A DNA stretch of 64,000 bases from Eucommia ulmoides (Eukaryota > Streptophyta > Magnoliopsida > Garryales > Eucommiaceae). The DNA lies in NCBI GenBank assembly GCA_016647705.1, contig CM028326.1:23141901-23205900 (forward strand), given 5' to 3'. The notes under the pieces were generated by a model, which had not been told where the DNA came from, searched no databases, and worked only from the letters and a program-made list of their open reading frames with translations. Both the position numbers and the translations under genes were made by a program. Positions 25,569-36,299 of the stretch are shown piece by piece. Every line of letters starts with the position of its first letter. The first letter of the stretch is position 1.

Positions 25569-25835
25569 TTTCAGTTTTTGAGTTTTTAAATCGCGATTCG
25601 AGGGTTATTAATTAATTAATTTTTAAAAATTTAAATTACGATTCAAATATTTACAATAGTACACCAAATCACTATGAAAAAGACAAGTTGAAGTACAGGG
25701 AAACCTCTAGAAGAAAATCTTTTTATGGAAGTCCTGGTTATGATATGAACCCAAAGAAAGAAGAAGAGAAAAGTGTACAGCAGTCTTGTGCTTCTCTAAA
25801 TCTCAAAAATTAGTTCAAGAGGTAAGACTTACTAA

Positions 25836-26391
25836 ATGATTTAGTTGTGATTTTGATTTTAATATTAGTAACCGAAACAATTTTGGCTTTGGTTTTGATT
25901 TTGGGATATTAACCGCAAAATTGAACCACGAAACCGAACCGTGTAACCGATATTTTAAATATATTTTTATGACATATATACCCTCACTTCTTTATTTATT
26001 TACAACTTAATCTCTAATACATACACACACAATATATATGTGTGTGTGTTTTATTATTACCCTTTAATCCCTCCTATCTATATATATATGTTAGGGTTCG
26101 TTTTGTGATTTGGATTTGTTTTTTAGAATTTATATTTTATATTTTATTTATATATTTGTTTATATATAAAAAACAACGGTCAGTGGTTTTGCAACTTTGG
26201 TTTTATTTTTTTTTATAAAATGAAAAAATCTTAAATAGTTTCGCGGTTTTAGTTTTGGTTTTTGTTCGGTTTTAAAGCCGTTTAAAAAAAACTGACAGTT
26301 TTTATTGTGATTTTGGTTTGGTATATGCCTTAACGGTTTTGATTTTGGTTTTATATAAAACTGCACCGAAATCGAACCATTGACATCCCTA
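25836..26391 (-). mobile_element. hAT-type MITE, copy 2 (one end lost)
   Basis: Related to copy 1 in the opposite orientation: GGTTTTGATTTTGG, AAATATATTTTTATGACATATAT and AACGGTTTTGATTTTGG phrases appear in the same order when inverted. The right end CATTGACATCCCTA is intact. The left about 95 bp matched in the other copies is absent, so no target duplication can be paired. Confidence 0.65.
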
Positions 26392-26704
26392 TTCACATCT
26401 GATGTGAGATAAACCCATCAAAGAGCGGTAAATTAAAATATGAATGATTATCAAAATAATTTTGAGATACTTTTCAATTTTATTAAAATTTTGGGTGAAA
26501 ATAGTAGTCTGTTATGGTAATGGGATTGTTGGTGGCCTGCCTCACATATAAATAGGTGGAATATATTATCAAAAACAGTTGGGAAGAACAGTTCACATTC
26601 AATTCATTGGATCCACAACCACAAAAAAGGAAGTCCTTACTTTGTTCTCCCCCTACCTAGTGTTAGCTAGGGTTTTGCAGCTTTTTTATACTATTTATAC
26701 AGGG

Positions 26705-26705
<1 letters not shown>
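26392..26705. other. Intergenic spacer
   Basis: No gene or repeat recognised. Confidence 0.4.

Positions 26706-26751
<46 letters not shown>
26706..26751. repeat. 46-base poly-C homopolymer
   Basis: An uninterrupted C run followed by AACCCCCCACCACACCCC. The Pro-rich reading frame over it is an artefact. Runs this long are unusual and hard to sequence. Confidence 0.95.
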
Positions 26752-26753
<2 letters not shown>

Positions 26754-26759
26754 CCCCCC

Positions 26760-27059
26760 ACCACACCCCACACAATATATATATATATATATTGGACTAA
26801 AAGAATTGATAGTTTAGGTCGATTTAAACATGTTAAAATAGGGTCTTGAGTGTAGCTTTCTAGTCAAGAAAATATATTTGGTTAGATTTTGAAAAGTTTT
26901 TAAAAAATAGGGAATGTATCGTGGGAAAATTACATATTTGTCCCCAAAAGTTTTGGGGGTGAAAAACTATGGTCCCTGGAGTTTATAATTGATCGCTAAC
27001 TTATCATGCTTATTAAATTATTATGCTTATTTTTAATCACATAAGAACTTCTTTACCTT
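26760..27059. other. AT-rich spacer
   Basis: A short TA repeat at 26776-26792 and A/T-rich sequence. No gene seen. Confidence 0.4.
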
Positions 27060-27763
27060 GGTTGGAAAAATAAAAAAGAAAAAGAAAAAAAAATGAGAGA
27101 ATAATATTTTTATCTTTTGTCAAAGATAAATTATTTTCCTTAATGTTATTTAGTTAAAAAAAAAATAAAGAAGAAAAAATAATTAATTTTAATGTAATTT
27201 ACTATTTTACCTTCATATATTACAAAAATAAATTAAAATTTTTATTATCGAGAGTGTAATTATAAATTTACTCATTCTCCCTTTGTAGAGAAAACAACTG
27301 CTTAAAAAATTGTGCATTTTCTTTCTTATTATTTTTTTTATTTTTTTTTTTCCATTTTTCATCTATACCAAATAAATTTTTTTACTTTTCATTTTTCATC
27401 ATATTTCCTTTTTCATTTTCTTTTCCGTCGTTTTTCCACCTAACCAAATGCAGTCTTGGGTATGTTTGGTTGTAATGATGAAAAAAAAAATGAGAGAATA
27501 ATATTTTTATCCATTATTAAAAAAAAAAAATATTTTTTCCTAAAGTTGTTAGGTTAGAAAAAAAAAAAAAAAAGAAAAAGAAAAAATAATTAATTTTAAT
27601 GTAATTTATTATTTTATCCTCATATATTACAAAAATATATTAAAATCTTTTATTGACAGTGTAATTGTAAATTTACTTATTCTGTGAAGAAATCAATTAC
27701 TTCAAAAATTGTATATTTTCATTCATATTATCTTTTTCTTCCCTTTTCTATCTATACCGAATA

Positions 27764-27805
<42 letters not shown>

Positions 27806-27865
27806 TCCTATTTTTTATTTATTTTCTTTTTCATCATTTTTTTCGCCCAACCAAATGCAATTTAG
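27060..27865. repeat. Two head-to-tail copies of a 400-bp AT-rich block
   Basis: 27060-27450 and 27468-27865 share ATGAGAGAATAATATTTTTAT, TTAATTTTAATGTAATTTA, TTACAAAAATA and an end CCAACCAAATGCA. Each block begins near TTTGGTTG and ends CAACCAAA, a short inverted pair, so each may be a Tourist-like MITE inserted next to its twin. A 38-base poly-T lies at 27766-27803. Confidence 0.55.
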
Positions 27866-27869
27866 TGTA

Positions 27870-28188
27870 GGTTTTATAAAAAGAAATTCTGGATGCAGGT
27901 TTTTTTTTTTTATTAACACTTTTTTTTAGGGTAAAGAAGCCCCCCATCCTCAGTCACCCTCACCTCCTGGTATGGGTTTGCGTCTGGAGTTTCTGTTGGG
28001 CTTTTACAGAACAGAAATAAAGGGGGACGCAATGGCAACAGTTGTACTACGTACGTCAATCTTCATCGTCAGAGAATAGAGAGAAGACGTGTAATAGAAG
28101 CAAAGATCTGTTGCAGCTGAATTTTTTGCCTTTCTGCAGAGACCCATTCATTACAAAGAATTTAATTACTTATGTTATTTCATATTTG

Positions 28189-28219
<31 letters not shown>

Positions 28220-28243
28220 GCTGTCTATTCTTATTTCATATTT

Positions 28244-28277
<34 letters not shown>

Positions 28278-28430
28278 AGGCTGTCTGTTCATGTCCCCAC
28301 CTGAGGAAATTTTTGTGTCTTCTCAATGGTGACTGATTGATGGATTTATTTGTTTGGGTTGGAATTTTTTTTTCTTTTTTCTTTTTTCTTTTTTATACGC
28401 GTTTGATTGGGAATACACTCCAACGGCCAG
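27870..28430. other. Unassigned segment with (GA)n tracts
   Basis: 27920-28180 is more mixed in composition than its surroundings but holds no reading frame longer than about 70 codons. GA microsatellites lie at 28191-28219 and 28244-28272. I do not recognise it. Confidence 0.4.
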
Positions 28431-29130
28431 TAGAGTGGGTAAAAAATGGAACCGACCAATAATTACGAAAAATCGAATCGAATAGTCTGATTTTGAAGAT
28501 GACTAATAGTTTGGTTGTGATTTTAATTTTGAAATTAGTAATCGAATTTATTTTAGTTTACTTTCGATTTTGGCAAATATAAACTCAAAATTAAACCACG
28601 AAACTGAACCATGAAATTGACCTGCAAAATCGATATTTTAAATATATTTTTACATATACTCAATTTTTTTTTTATATATATTTACAATTTAACCTCATAT
28701 ATATATATATATTATTTACTATAACAACTATTGTTATAATCGTTTATTTTAATTATCGTTGTATTTTAATTATGATTAGAAATATTTATTGTAACAATTG
28801 ATAGTTTTATGGTTTGGTGTTGTTTTTTAGAATGTTTTATATTTTAAATATTTTTTTTTATTTATAAATAAAAAACAACAATCCGCGGTTTCGTGATTTT
28901 AGTTTTGATTTTTTATACTATTAAATAATCTTAAATGGTTTCTTAATTTCGCAGTTTTGATTTTGTATAAATTTAAACGGTTTGATTTAAAACTGTTTAA
29001 AAAAAAAAAGGAAGGGCAATTTTGGTTGTGGTTTTGGTTTAGTATATGTCTAGCATTTTTGGTTTTGTATATACCTAACTGTTTTGGTTTTATATGAAAT
29101 CAGATCGAAACCAAATCATTGACATCCCTA
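28431..29130 (-). mobile_element. hAT-type MITE, copy 3
   Basis: A 700-bp copy of the same family as 22055-22719, inverted. It starts TAGAGTGGGTAAAAAATGG and ends CATTGACATCCCTA. The flanking 8-mers (ACGGCCAG and ATAACTGG) match poorly, so the insertion is old or the edges are slightly off. It carries a TA tract at 28698-28712. Confidence 0.65.
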
Positions 29131-29734
29131 ATAACTGGTGTTGAGCCTCTGTCAACTTAAAGTTTACCTCTAAAATTTTCTTTCATATATTTATAATTTG
29201 ACCAATAGCTACTTTCACAAATGATGTGTGATAAATCAATAATAAGATAGTCTTGGATCTCTCTCAATTCAAAAATAAAATTTTAATTCACACTTATAGC
29301 TTGATCACTAGTTTGCCCTATACTAATATTAGAGTCCAGATTATCATATCTCTAGTCCAATAGCAATGATGGAGAAAAAATTGATCGAGAGTTAGCCAAT
29401 CCCAAAACCCGATATGTGAGAGAAAGATTATTAGGTTTATTTCTCATAAGTTATGAAAATGGACGGGTGCTCAAATTTTGAGCATAGGGTAAAGTCTCTC
29501 TTTATGAGTTAACTTTTAGAGTTAAAAGAGAAGCGGCCACTCAATATAATTTTATTTTTTTATTTTATGCTTTTTTGAAACAATTAAATAAAAACACCTA
29601 GATATAGCTTGATTATGTGTGTTTTAATATATTTGTGCTCCCAAATTACTTCTAACCGACACATAAAGTTACTAGGAAATAAAAATGTTATTACACCATG
29701 TGCCTTAACTTATAATCGAATAAGTGAAAGATGA
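29131..29734. other. Intergenic spacer
   Basis: No gene or repeat family recognised. Confidence 0.4.
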
Positions 29735-29903
29735 AATATTGAAAGAATATAAGATAATTATATTGATATATGAAAAAAGTATAATCACAAAATTACAAAA
29801 ATATACAAAGAGCAATTTTTAAGAATTGATTAGGATTTTCCTAATAGAGTAAGGATTTGATTTTTCTAGTGAAATTAGAGTTTAATCTAATGGGATAAGG
29901 TCA

Positions 29904-29967
<64 letters not shown>

Positions 29968-30413
29968 CAAAGCATAAATCAGATGTAAATTTGAGTTTAA
30001 AAATCAAAGTGTGAAAGTGTTCAGATAAAGGACACTTGGTGAAAATATTTGTTGCCCGATCGACTGAACTAACAGAGTGAAGACGAACAATATTATAGGG
30101 AATGTAATGACAGATAAAGTGGCAATCAGTCTCAATGTATTTTGTACTAACTCATAAAAAACGTCATTATAGGCAATTTAAATAGCACTCATATTATCAC
30201 AATTTAGAATAGTGACAGTATAGGAGGAGACTCTTGTATTAGAATAATTAAGAGATAAAATATTAAGAGAACATGAGATGATTATATTGATATATAAGAA
30301 AAGTATAATTCCAGTTATATACAAAAATTTATGTATAGAGAGTGACTAGGGTTTACTTAAAATTTGATTTTCATGAGATTGGGCTTTAACCCAGTGGACC
30401 AATATCCATATAC
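29735..30413 (-). mobile_element. Miniature Copia relic with both LTRs
   Basis: Two LTR-like segments (about 29735-29962 and 30225-30413), similar to each other and to the Copia LTR at 17940, flank only about 260 bp. On the minus strand that interior carries the end of Copia RNase H: remnants of KHIEIDCHFIR and the following tail. Almost the whole interior is gone, while both LTRs remain. The LTR start TGTTAATATATG of the left LTR has grown into the (TA)n tract at 29907-29962. Fossil. Confidence 0.65.
29907..29962. repeat. (TA)n microsatellite at an LTR edge
   Basis: About 56 bases of TA at the inner edge of the left LTR of the relic. The parent LTR start is itself TA-rich. Confidence 0.95.
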
Positions 30414-30424
30414 ATGTATTAACG

Positions 30425-30525
30425 ATTAACAAAAGAAGGTTCGAATCCTTTAATATAGGACCTTTATTATAATTAAAAGAGCAATTGAGGCCATAATCAA
30501 CTGTCACAAAAAAAAAAAAAAAATG
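30425..30525 (+). mobile_element. Possible 5'-truncated SINE
   Basis: A perfect B-box, GGTTCGAATCC at 30430-30440, is followed about 70 bp later by a poly-A run (30508-30523). No A-box lies upstream. Could be chance. Confidence 0.25.
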
Positions 30526-30650
30526 TTATCTTACTGATTTTATAAATGCAAATAGACTGCTAATAAAATCATCTCTTTATTCCAATATATATATAATGAA
30601 CACCAGAAAATCTAAATATGTACAATTTTGTAACCTTGGAATTTTTTAAT

Positions 30651-30862
30651 TTTTTTTGGGTTTTATGGTAAAGAGTTATTCGGACCAACTTATGCGCACT
30701 TTGACTAATCATCTTCCGAGACGATTTTAAAGGCACACTCTCCTACATCGACCTGATGCATTCAATATTTAATTTCCGAAATATTGTTCAGGAAAGTTGA
30801 ATTCTAATTGACATAGAAAGAGGCACGTCCCTTTACGGACCGGACTAACACCTTTTGGGTCC
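30651..30862 (-). mobile_element. Au-like SINE, copy 1
   Basis: Minus-strand, about 210 bp. The tRNA-like head is at the right (TTAGTCCGGTCC A-box region, a decayed B-box near 30793-30805). The tail GCATAAGTTGGTCCGAATAA ends in a T-run on the plus strand. The AGTTGGTCCGAAT tail resembles the end of the widespread plant Au SINE (from memory). Homologous to 31757-31992. Confidence 0.65.
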
Positions 30863-31756
30863 TTGAATCCTTCTCATCATCTAGATCTAACACATTCTTT
30901 AGCTTTCTATATTAATCCAAATTAAAGCTAGTAAATCAATCACGTAATCTTCTTTTTATAAAAATTATTAAAAAGTGACCCAAATAAAGATTGAGCTTTG
31001 AATCAATCTTTCTGGTTGCTTGGAACATTAAGATGAGTAGCCGCTAATTCCAGGCATGAACCAAAATCACTCTTTATTCTTACTAGTTTTATTAATTATA
31101 CCGAAAGTAGTTCTATTTAATTACATATACCTTCCATCTGATTGCCAATCATTGAAGTCATGATGGTCACCACTATTTAAATACTCATTAATTACATTCC
31201 ATTTAATTCCTTTTTTTTGTCCTCCTGGTCGAATTCTACTTTGTATCATTATGATATTTTCGTCATTACTTTACACCTGGTTATCGAAAGAAGAATCAAA
31301 CAGAGAAAGACATCAATTCTTCTATTTGTGTTGTTTTGACTTAATAGCTAGTTTAGACTTAGAGATTGAGCAGATGAATGTAAAAATTGTTTTCTTTCAC
31401 TGTGACCAGAGGCCTGAGGATCGAGGACGGGTGGCGGCGTGTGGCGGCGAATGGTTGGTAGTGATCAACGATGAAACTTTAATTAGAATCATTTGATTGG
31501 ATATATAAGAAAGCATCAATCATGATCATGGGACTAAAACTAAAACACAAGTTAAAATATAATTAAAGAATTTATACTCAATTTAAAATTAAAATAAAAT
31601 AAATTATGAATTATTGGAACTACTTTCAATTATCCCAAATCTAATTTTATGTGTATATAATATGCAGTAGTTTACATATTATTATGTAATGTATATTAAA
31701 TCATGTATTATATAATAATATAAATAATATTATTCGTAATATATAAAATATAGTAC
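30863..31756. other. AT-rich intergenic spacer
   Basis: A short GC-richer island near 31390-31460 gives a reading frame I do not regard as a gene. No repeat seen. Confidence 0.4.
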
Positions 31757-31992
31757 TTTTTTTTTTTTTTTTTGTTTAATTTTATGGTAAGGTGTTGTTC
31801 GGGTGAATTTACACGTATCTTGACTAATCACCTCCCCGGGTGATTTTAAGTGCATATTCTCTACATTGGTCTGGTACATTCAAGATTAAATTGAAGATTT
31901 AATTCTCGAAATACTTCCCAAGAGAGTCGAACCATGGTTGATAAGGAAAATGAACATCTCCCCTTGCCAATCGGACTAATACCTATTGGGTA
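31757..31992 (-). mobile_element. Au-like SINE, copy 2
   Basis: Minus-strand, about 235 bp. The head has TTAGTCCGATTGGCAAGGGG as A-box region and a good B-box GGTTCGACTC (31924-31933). The tail has CCCGAACAACACCTTACCAT and ends in a 17-base T-run (plus strand). Better preserved than copy 1. Confidence 0.7.
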
Positions 31993-32863
31993 TAGAATAT
32001 AATTACTAATCGGGTCGGATTATTATTGATTTAGATTTCTTAATTGAATTAGGAAGCTCGTGCTGTAGAGAGTGTCGGATCATAAAAAATTAAATCCGTA
32101 TCCGGATAAAAGAGATCGGGTTTGGACAAAAATTCGATCCAATTGAGGCCTACATTCAACTTTGTTATAAGTGGAGAATTTGATGGTCTAGTCCTCTGAA
32201 GCCACGTCAAATGGGCCAGCGTTGGCCTTTTCCGTATACATTAATGCTTACATTGCCTTTCCTTACCCTTTCTCCTTCCCCCTCCCCCTCCCCCTCCCCC
32301 ACACTAGGTGGACAGAACCTATCATTTCTTTTGTCCAATATATTTTTTAGGAAAAATTATCGACTAGACCCAGATTTAATAGTAATCTACCAATAAACCC
32401 TATTCCTTAATTACCGAACAAAACAGTCCCTCACCGGTTTTTCTGTGCACCGATTAGTCCTAAATTTGTCATCTGTACATTTTTCGGTGACCGATTTACG
32501 ATTTGCCCCTCCGTTATACGCGCAACGAGATTCCATTCTTGAATCGCCGAGCATTGCCTTGCCACCATGCCAATGCCTTCGCAACTTAGATTCACTGCTA
32601 TAACTGTCGAAATCCGATGCACTCCCGTCATCGCCGTCCAGATCTGATGTCTTTCCCATCATCGCTGACGCCTTCTCCACCGTTGCTGTCCAGATTTGAC
32701 TTCTCCACCACCTCGCAACTTAGATCCAAGCATTTCAATGGATGCCATCACCTTTATTTATGTTCTGTTTTAATCTGGTGAGATTTTCTTTATTTTTAGA
32801 GAGAGAGAGAGAGAAAAAAATGGTGAAGTGGGTATTAATTAAAACATTTGGAGTTCTTTTTTG
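31993..32863. other. Intergenic, with a GC-richer stretch
   Basis: 32400-32760 is richer in GC than its neighbours (CGCCGTCCAGATCTGATG and similar) and may be a captured or decayed gene piece. Reading frames are short on both strands and resemble nothing I know. A CCCCCT pyrimidine tract lies at 32270-32300 and a GA repeat at 32798-32814. Confidence 0.35.
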
Positions 32864-33660
32864 ACTATCTACACATTACACCCCGCAATGTTACATGTAA
32901 CATCCCCTTGAAATATAGTGAGAGAAATGTGGGTATGTGATAATGTGGGTTATGGTAGTGAGAGAATTTGGATTCTTTTTTACTATCTACACATTGCACC
33001 CCACAATATTACATGTAACATTCCCTTGAAATATAATGAGAGAAATGTGAGTGTGTGATAATGTGGGTTTATGGTAATGAGAGAAATTGAAAATCACATT
33101 AATGTTCCATGTAACATCCTCTGAAATATAGATGTTACATGTGTGTTTGGAGTTTTTTTTTTTACTATTTACACATTACACTCTGTAATGTTACATGTAA
33201 CATTCCCTTGAAATATATTGAGGAAAATGTGGGTACGTGATAATGTGAGTATGTGTTAATGAGATAAATTGAAAATCGGATTAATGTTACATGTAACATC
33301 CTCTGAAATATAGATGTTACATGTGTGTTAGTGAGAGAAATTGGAAATCGTATTAATATTTCATGTAACATCCTCTAAAATATAGATGTTACATGTAATA
33401 TCTACATAAAAATATGTTTTGCATATAACATCAACTGAAAAATATGTTTTGATATAAATGTAACTCTGAAATATGTTTTGATATAGATGTTACATGTAAC
33501 ATCTATTGAAAATATTTTTTAAAATAATCACTGATTATAGATGTTACATGTAATATCTATTGAAAATATTTTTTTGAAATTTTGTCAATATTAGACATTG
33601 TTACATTTGATATTACATGTAACATCCACGCATAATACGATCCACATGCCCAAAAAATAT
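32864..33660. repeat. Palindrome-rich tandem array (GTTACATGTAAC)
   Basis: Repeating units start ACTAT(C/T)TACACATT at 32864, 32981 and 33163, each carrying a TTACATGTAACAT palindrome followed by CTTGAAATAT and GAGAAATGTG. Beyond 33290 shorter units of ATAGATGTTACATGTAACAT continue to about 33640. No protein is encoded. Confidence 0.75.
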
Positions 33661-34485
33661 GATTAGCATATCGTAAAAAAAAAAGACATTTTACTGATTA
33701 ATACAGTGTAAAAATATTAATTTTACGACATCAGGAATTATGAAAAAATTCATGTGTTTTGATGTTAGCATTGAAAGTTACATATGGAAGATATTTTCGT
33801 TACATAAATGGTAAAATGACTGCTCTATGCATGGAAAGAAGAGTGGGTTTAAGCTGTAATTTTCAGTGCTTTTTAGGACCTCTTGGTCACCGCCCCTATT
33901 TTTTAATACAAAAGTAAATTATATATACTTAATACAAAGTATTAAACTGTTCAAATTTGGGTATCTTATGATATTTCAATTCTCGTATAACCACTTAAAT
34001 CAAATAATAAAATATATAAATTTTTGTCATTTACTATGAACAAACATACCTTCAATATTTCATGAATTATTATTGCCAAATATAAATGACTCTAAATATC
34101 AATCGCAATTAGACTATGCACAAAATATAATAATTTAATGTATTTAAGAGTATGAATATTTCGATAAAGTCTGTTTGATAAAAAAAAATAATAATAACAT
34201 AATTATCAATATTTATATTCGGTAGGGGTGATAAAAAAAAACGCACCCCGAAATCGAGAAAAATGGCCCAAATTTGCCCAAATAAGAGCTAAACCGGCCT
34301 ACAGCGGTTTAGGAACCCGAACGAGCTGATTCAAGAGACGAATCCCTTAATTTTTTTGCGGGTTCATCCGATCCGGCCTGCTTGATATGAAACGACGTCG
34401 TTTTAGGTTACCATAGGCGAGTTCTTTATGTAATAATTATTGAATAAAAAAAATCCTAAAAAATGATGGTCAGAAACTTATTTAC
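33661..34485. other. AT-rich spacer
   Basis: It includes a hAT-like TAGGGGTGATAAAA at 34224 and a perfect AAACGACGTCGTTT palindrome at about 34391-34404. No gene is seen. Confidence 0.4.
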
Positions 34486-34500
34486 ACAGGGCACATAAAA

Positions 34501-34752
34501 CACAGAAGGGAGCTGCGTTTTGGTAAAAATCGCAGATCCCTTCTGTGTTTTTCATTGGGCAAAAAAAAAAACACGCAAATAGGAAAAACGGTTATACGAA
34601 GGGAACGAATGCAAATGGGAATTGTGTTTCTTTGAGAAACGCAATTCCCATTTGCGTTTTTTCATTACCAATGCAATTCGAAAAAAAAGCAGTATAGATC
34701 TGCGTTTCTTCAAGAAACGCATATCATAGTTGCGTTTTTATATGAAACGCAA
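34501..34752. repeat. Left AAACGCA hairpin cluster
   Basis: Four successive hairpins. 34501-34547 has a 17-bp stem with one mismatch. 34611-34655 has a 21-bp stem, one mismatch and loop TTG. 34697-34725 has a 14-bp stem with one mismatch and a one-base loop. 34730-34752 has an 8-bp perfect stem. Every stem contains TGCGTTT paired with AAACGCA or its near match. Confidence 0.8.
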
Positions 34753-34964
34753 GATCAAATTACGTTTTTCCTCTCAAACCCTAGGCCCACCCCTTTCCTT
34801 TTCATTTCAGTTTGGAACTTTTCGCCGCTCTTCTCTTCTCCTCCATCACAGTCGACCCCGCTCCTTTTCTCATTTTCAACACAGTTGATCGCCGCTCCTC
34901 TTCTCCTTTCGATTGCAGTCAGTCGCTGCTATCAAAAAGGAACCTTTATGAGGCAATATCTCAT

Positions 34965-35246
34965 ATGTATCGCCTCCAAATTCTAAAATTACGGTCTTTC
35001 GAAATTTTGAAAAACAAACCGAATAACATCGCCAAAATTTACCACGCATTAAAACAAGAAATAAAACAAATAGAGAAACGGATTCATGTCAAACAGAGAC
35101 TTCACCAGATTCGAAAGGCCAATGCCCTAAATGCAAACGAGCAGACACTGCAGTATTTTATAGATCTCAAATACACCGATGACTCAGAACTATCCGATTA
35201 CGAAGACGGAGAGATTTACTTCGAATGGTTTGATAAAACTAAGTAG
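34965..35246 (+). CDS. Unrecognised small ORF, 93 codons
   Basis: The first ATG in this frame is at 34965; the frame is open upstream to about 34812 without another ATG. The product would be basic and probably helical in its first two thirds (HALKQEIKQIEKRIHVKQRL, possibly coiled coil) and acidic at the end (DDSELSDYEDGEIYFEW). I know no family like it. Upstream, 34775-34950 looks like a plant leader: AAACCCTAGG, CT-rich, with a possible splice acceptor TTTCGATTGCAG near 34918. An out-of-frame ATG at 34948 lies ahead of it. It could be an exon of a larger gene, a transposon accessory ORF or chance. The codon content is richer than the AT-rich surroundings, which favours past coding. Function unknown. 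Confidence 0.35.
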   Translation: MYRLQILKLRSFEILKNKPNNIAKIYHALKQEIKQIEKRIHVKQRLHQIRKANALNANEQTLQYFIDLKYTDDSELSDYEDGEIYFEWFDKTK

Positions 35247-35715
35247 TTATCGATGCTACAAAAGTTCAATAATTGGTAATATTTTTTAATTTATGTAATG
35301 TTTATTTTTTTTGTCATTTTATGATTACTACTTGTACTTCTTATCGCTCTTAATTTTAAATTGATATCTATCTCGCTTAGAACAATAAATTTTAATAGCC
35401 CCATTGTCTGTTTGTTTTGCTTCTCCATCCAAATCCAATATTATTTCTAAGTCACTTTTTGACAGTCTAGAAAGTGCCATCAGATGTGAGTCGAAATATA
35501 AGTCATTGATGTTTGCTAATGTAGACAGAGGGGGATTTCAATTTCAATTAGTATTTAAAAATTTTATTTGATTATAAAATAACAATAAAAAATTATTTTA
35601 TAATCAAATGATAAACACATTTAAGAAAACTAATCATTTTTATTGAAATAAATATTAGTTAGATTAACGAAAAAAAAGAAAAAAAAAAAAAGAAAATGGT
35701 GGGAGGTCCTACATT
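35247..35715. other. AT-rich spacer
   Basis: No gene seen. Confidence 0.4.
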
Positions 35716-36240
35716 TAAGTTCTAATTGGTCAAAAGTCCTAGAAGTGGTAAAATCTTTTTATTTAGTCCCATTTGTTTTAAAAAGGTGGAAACCTTGCAC
35801 ATATGATAATCACGTGTCAGTTATATGTAACTATTTTGTGTGTAATATTACTGTATTAGTTGCAAGTAATTTTTTCTTGTTTCTTTTTTATTTATTTATT
35901 TATTTTTATTTTTTTACATGTAACAATTTTATGTGTAAAAAAATTGTTTAATGTCACAAAATATATATTATTAGTTAAAGGTAACTAATTGTAACATGTA
36001 ACCAAAAATACCTAAATATGTGTGAAAAATAATAATTATGAAATTGTAACTAACATTAGTTATATGTAACATAATTCACTATAAAAATTCAATGTACTCA
36101 CTAAGGGCTCCCTACAATTCCTACAATATTTCTACAATTCCTGCAATGCGGGACTAAAATACAAATGAAATCTAACTTAAAGGATTAAATCAAAATTTAA
36201 TAACATAAAAGAATTTTTCACCAATTAGACTTTAAAAATG
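35716..36240. mobile_element. Possible MITE with GTTAC palindromes
   Basis: The ends form an imperfect inverted pair: TTCTAATTGGTCAAAAGTCC at the left against AGTCTAATTGGTGAAAAATTC read from the right. The body has several TTACATGTAAC-like and AGTTATATGTAACT palindromes, recalling the array at 32.9-33.6 kb. No ORF. Confidence 0.4.
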
Positions 36241-36299
36241 GGACTTTTCACCGATTTTTCCTAAAAGTGATAATAAAGCTAAATCAGTCAATTTGAGTT

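Noticed and set aside
26579-26800. Poly-Pro frame
   Set aside because: Produced by the poly-C run.
30430-30440. tRNA gene suggested by a perfect B-box
   Set aside because: No A-box, acceptor stem or cloverleaf can be drawn; kept only as a weak SINE candidate.
31251-31496. 81-codon frame in a GC-richer island
   Set aside because: No domain, no leader or splice context, and short.
34224-34240. hAT end TAGGGGTGATAAAA
   Set aside because: I find no matching inverted end within a reasonable distance.
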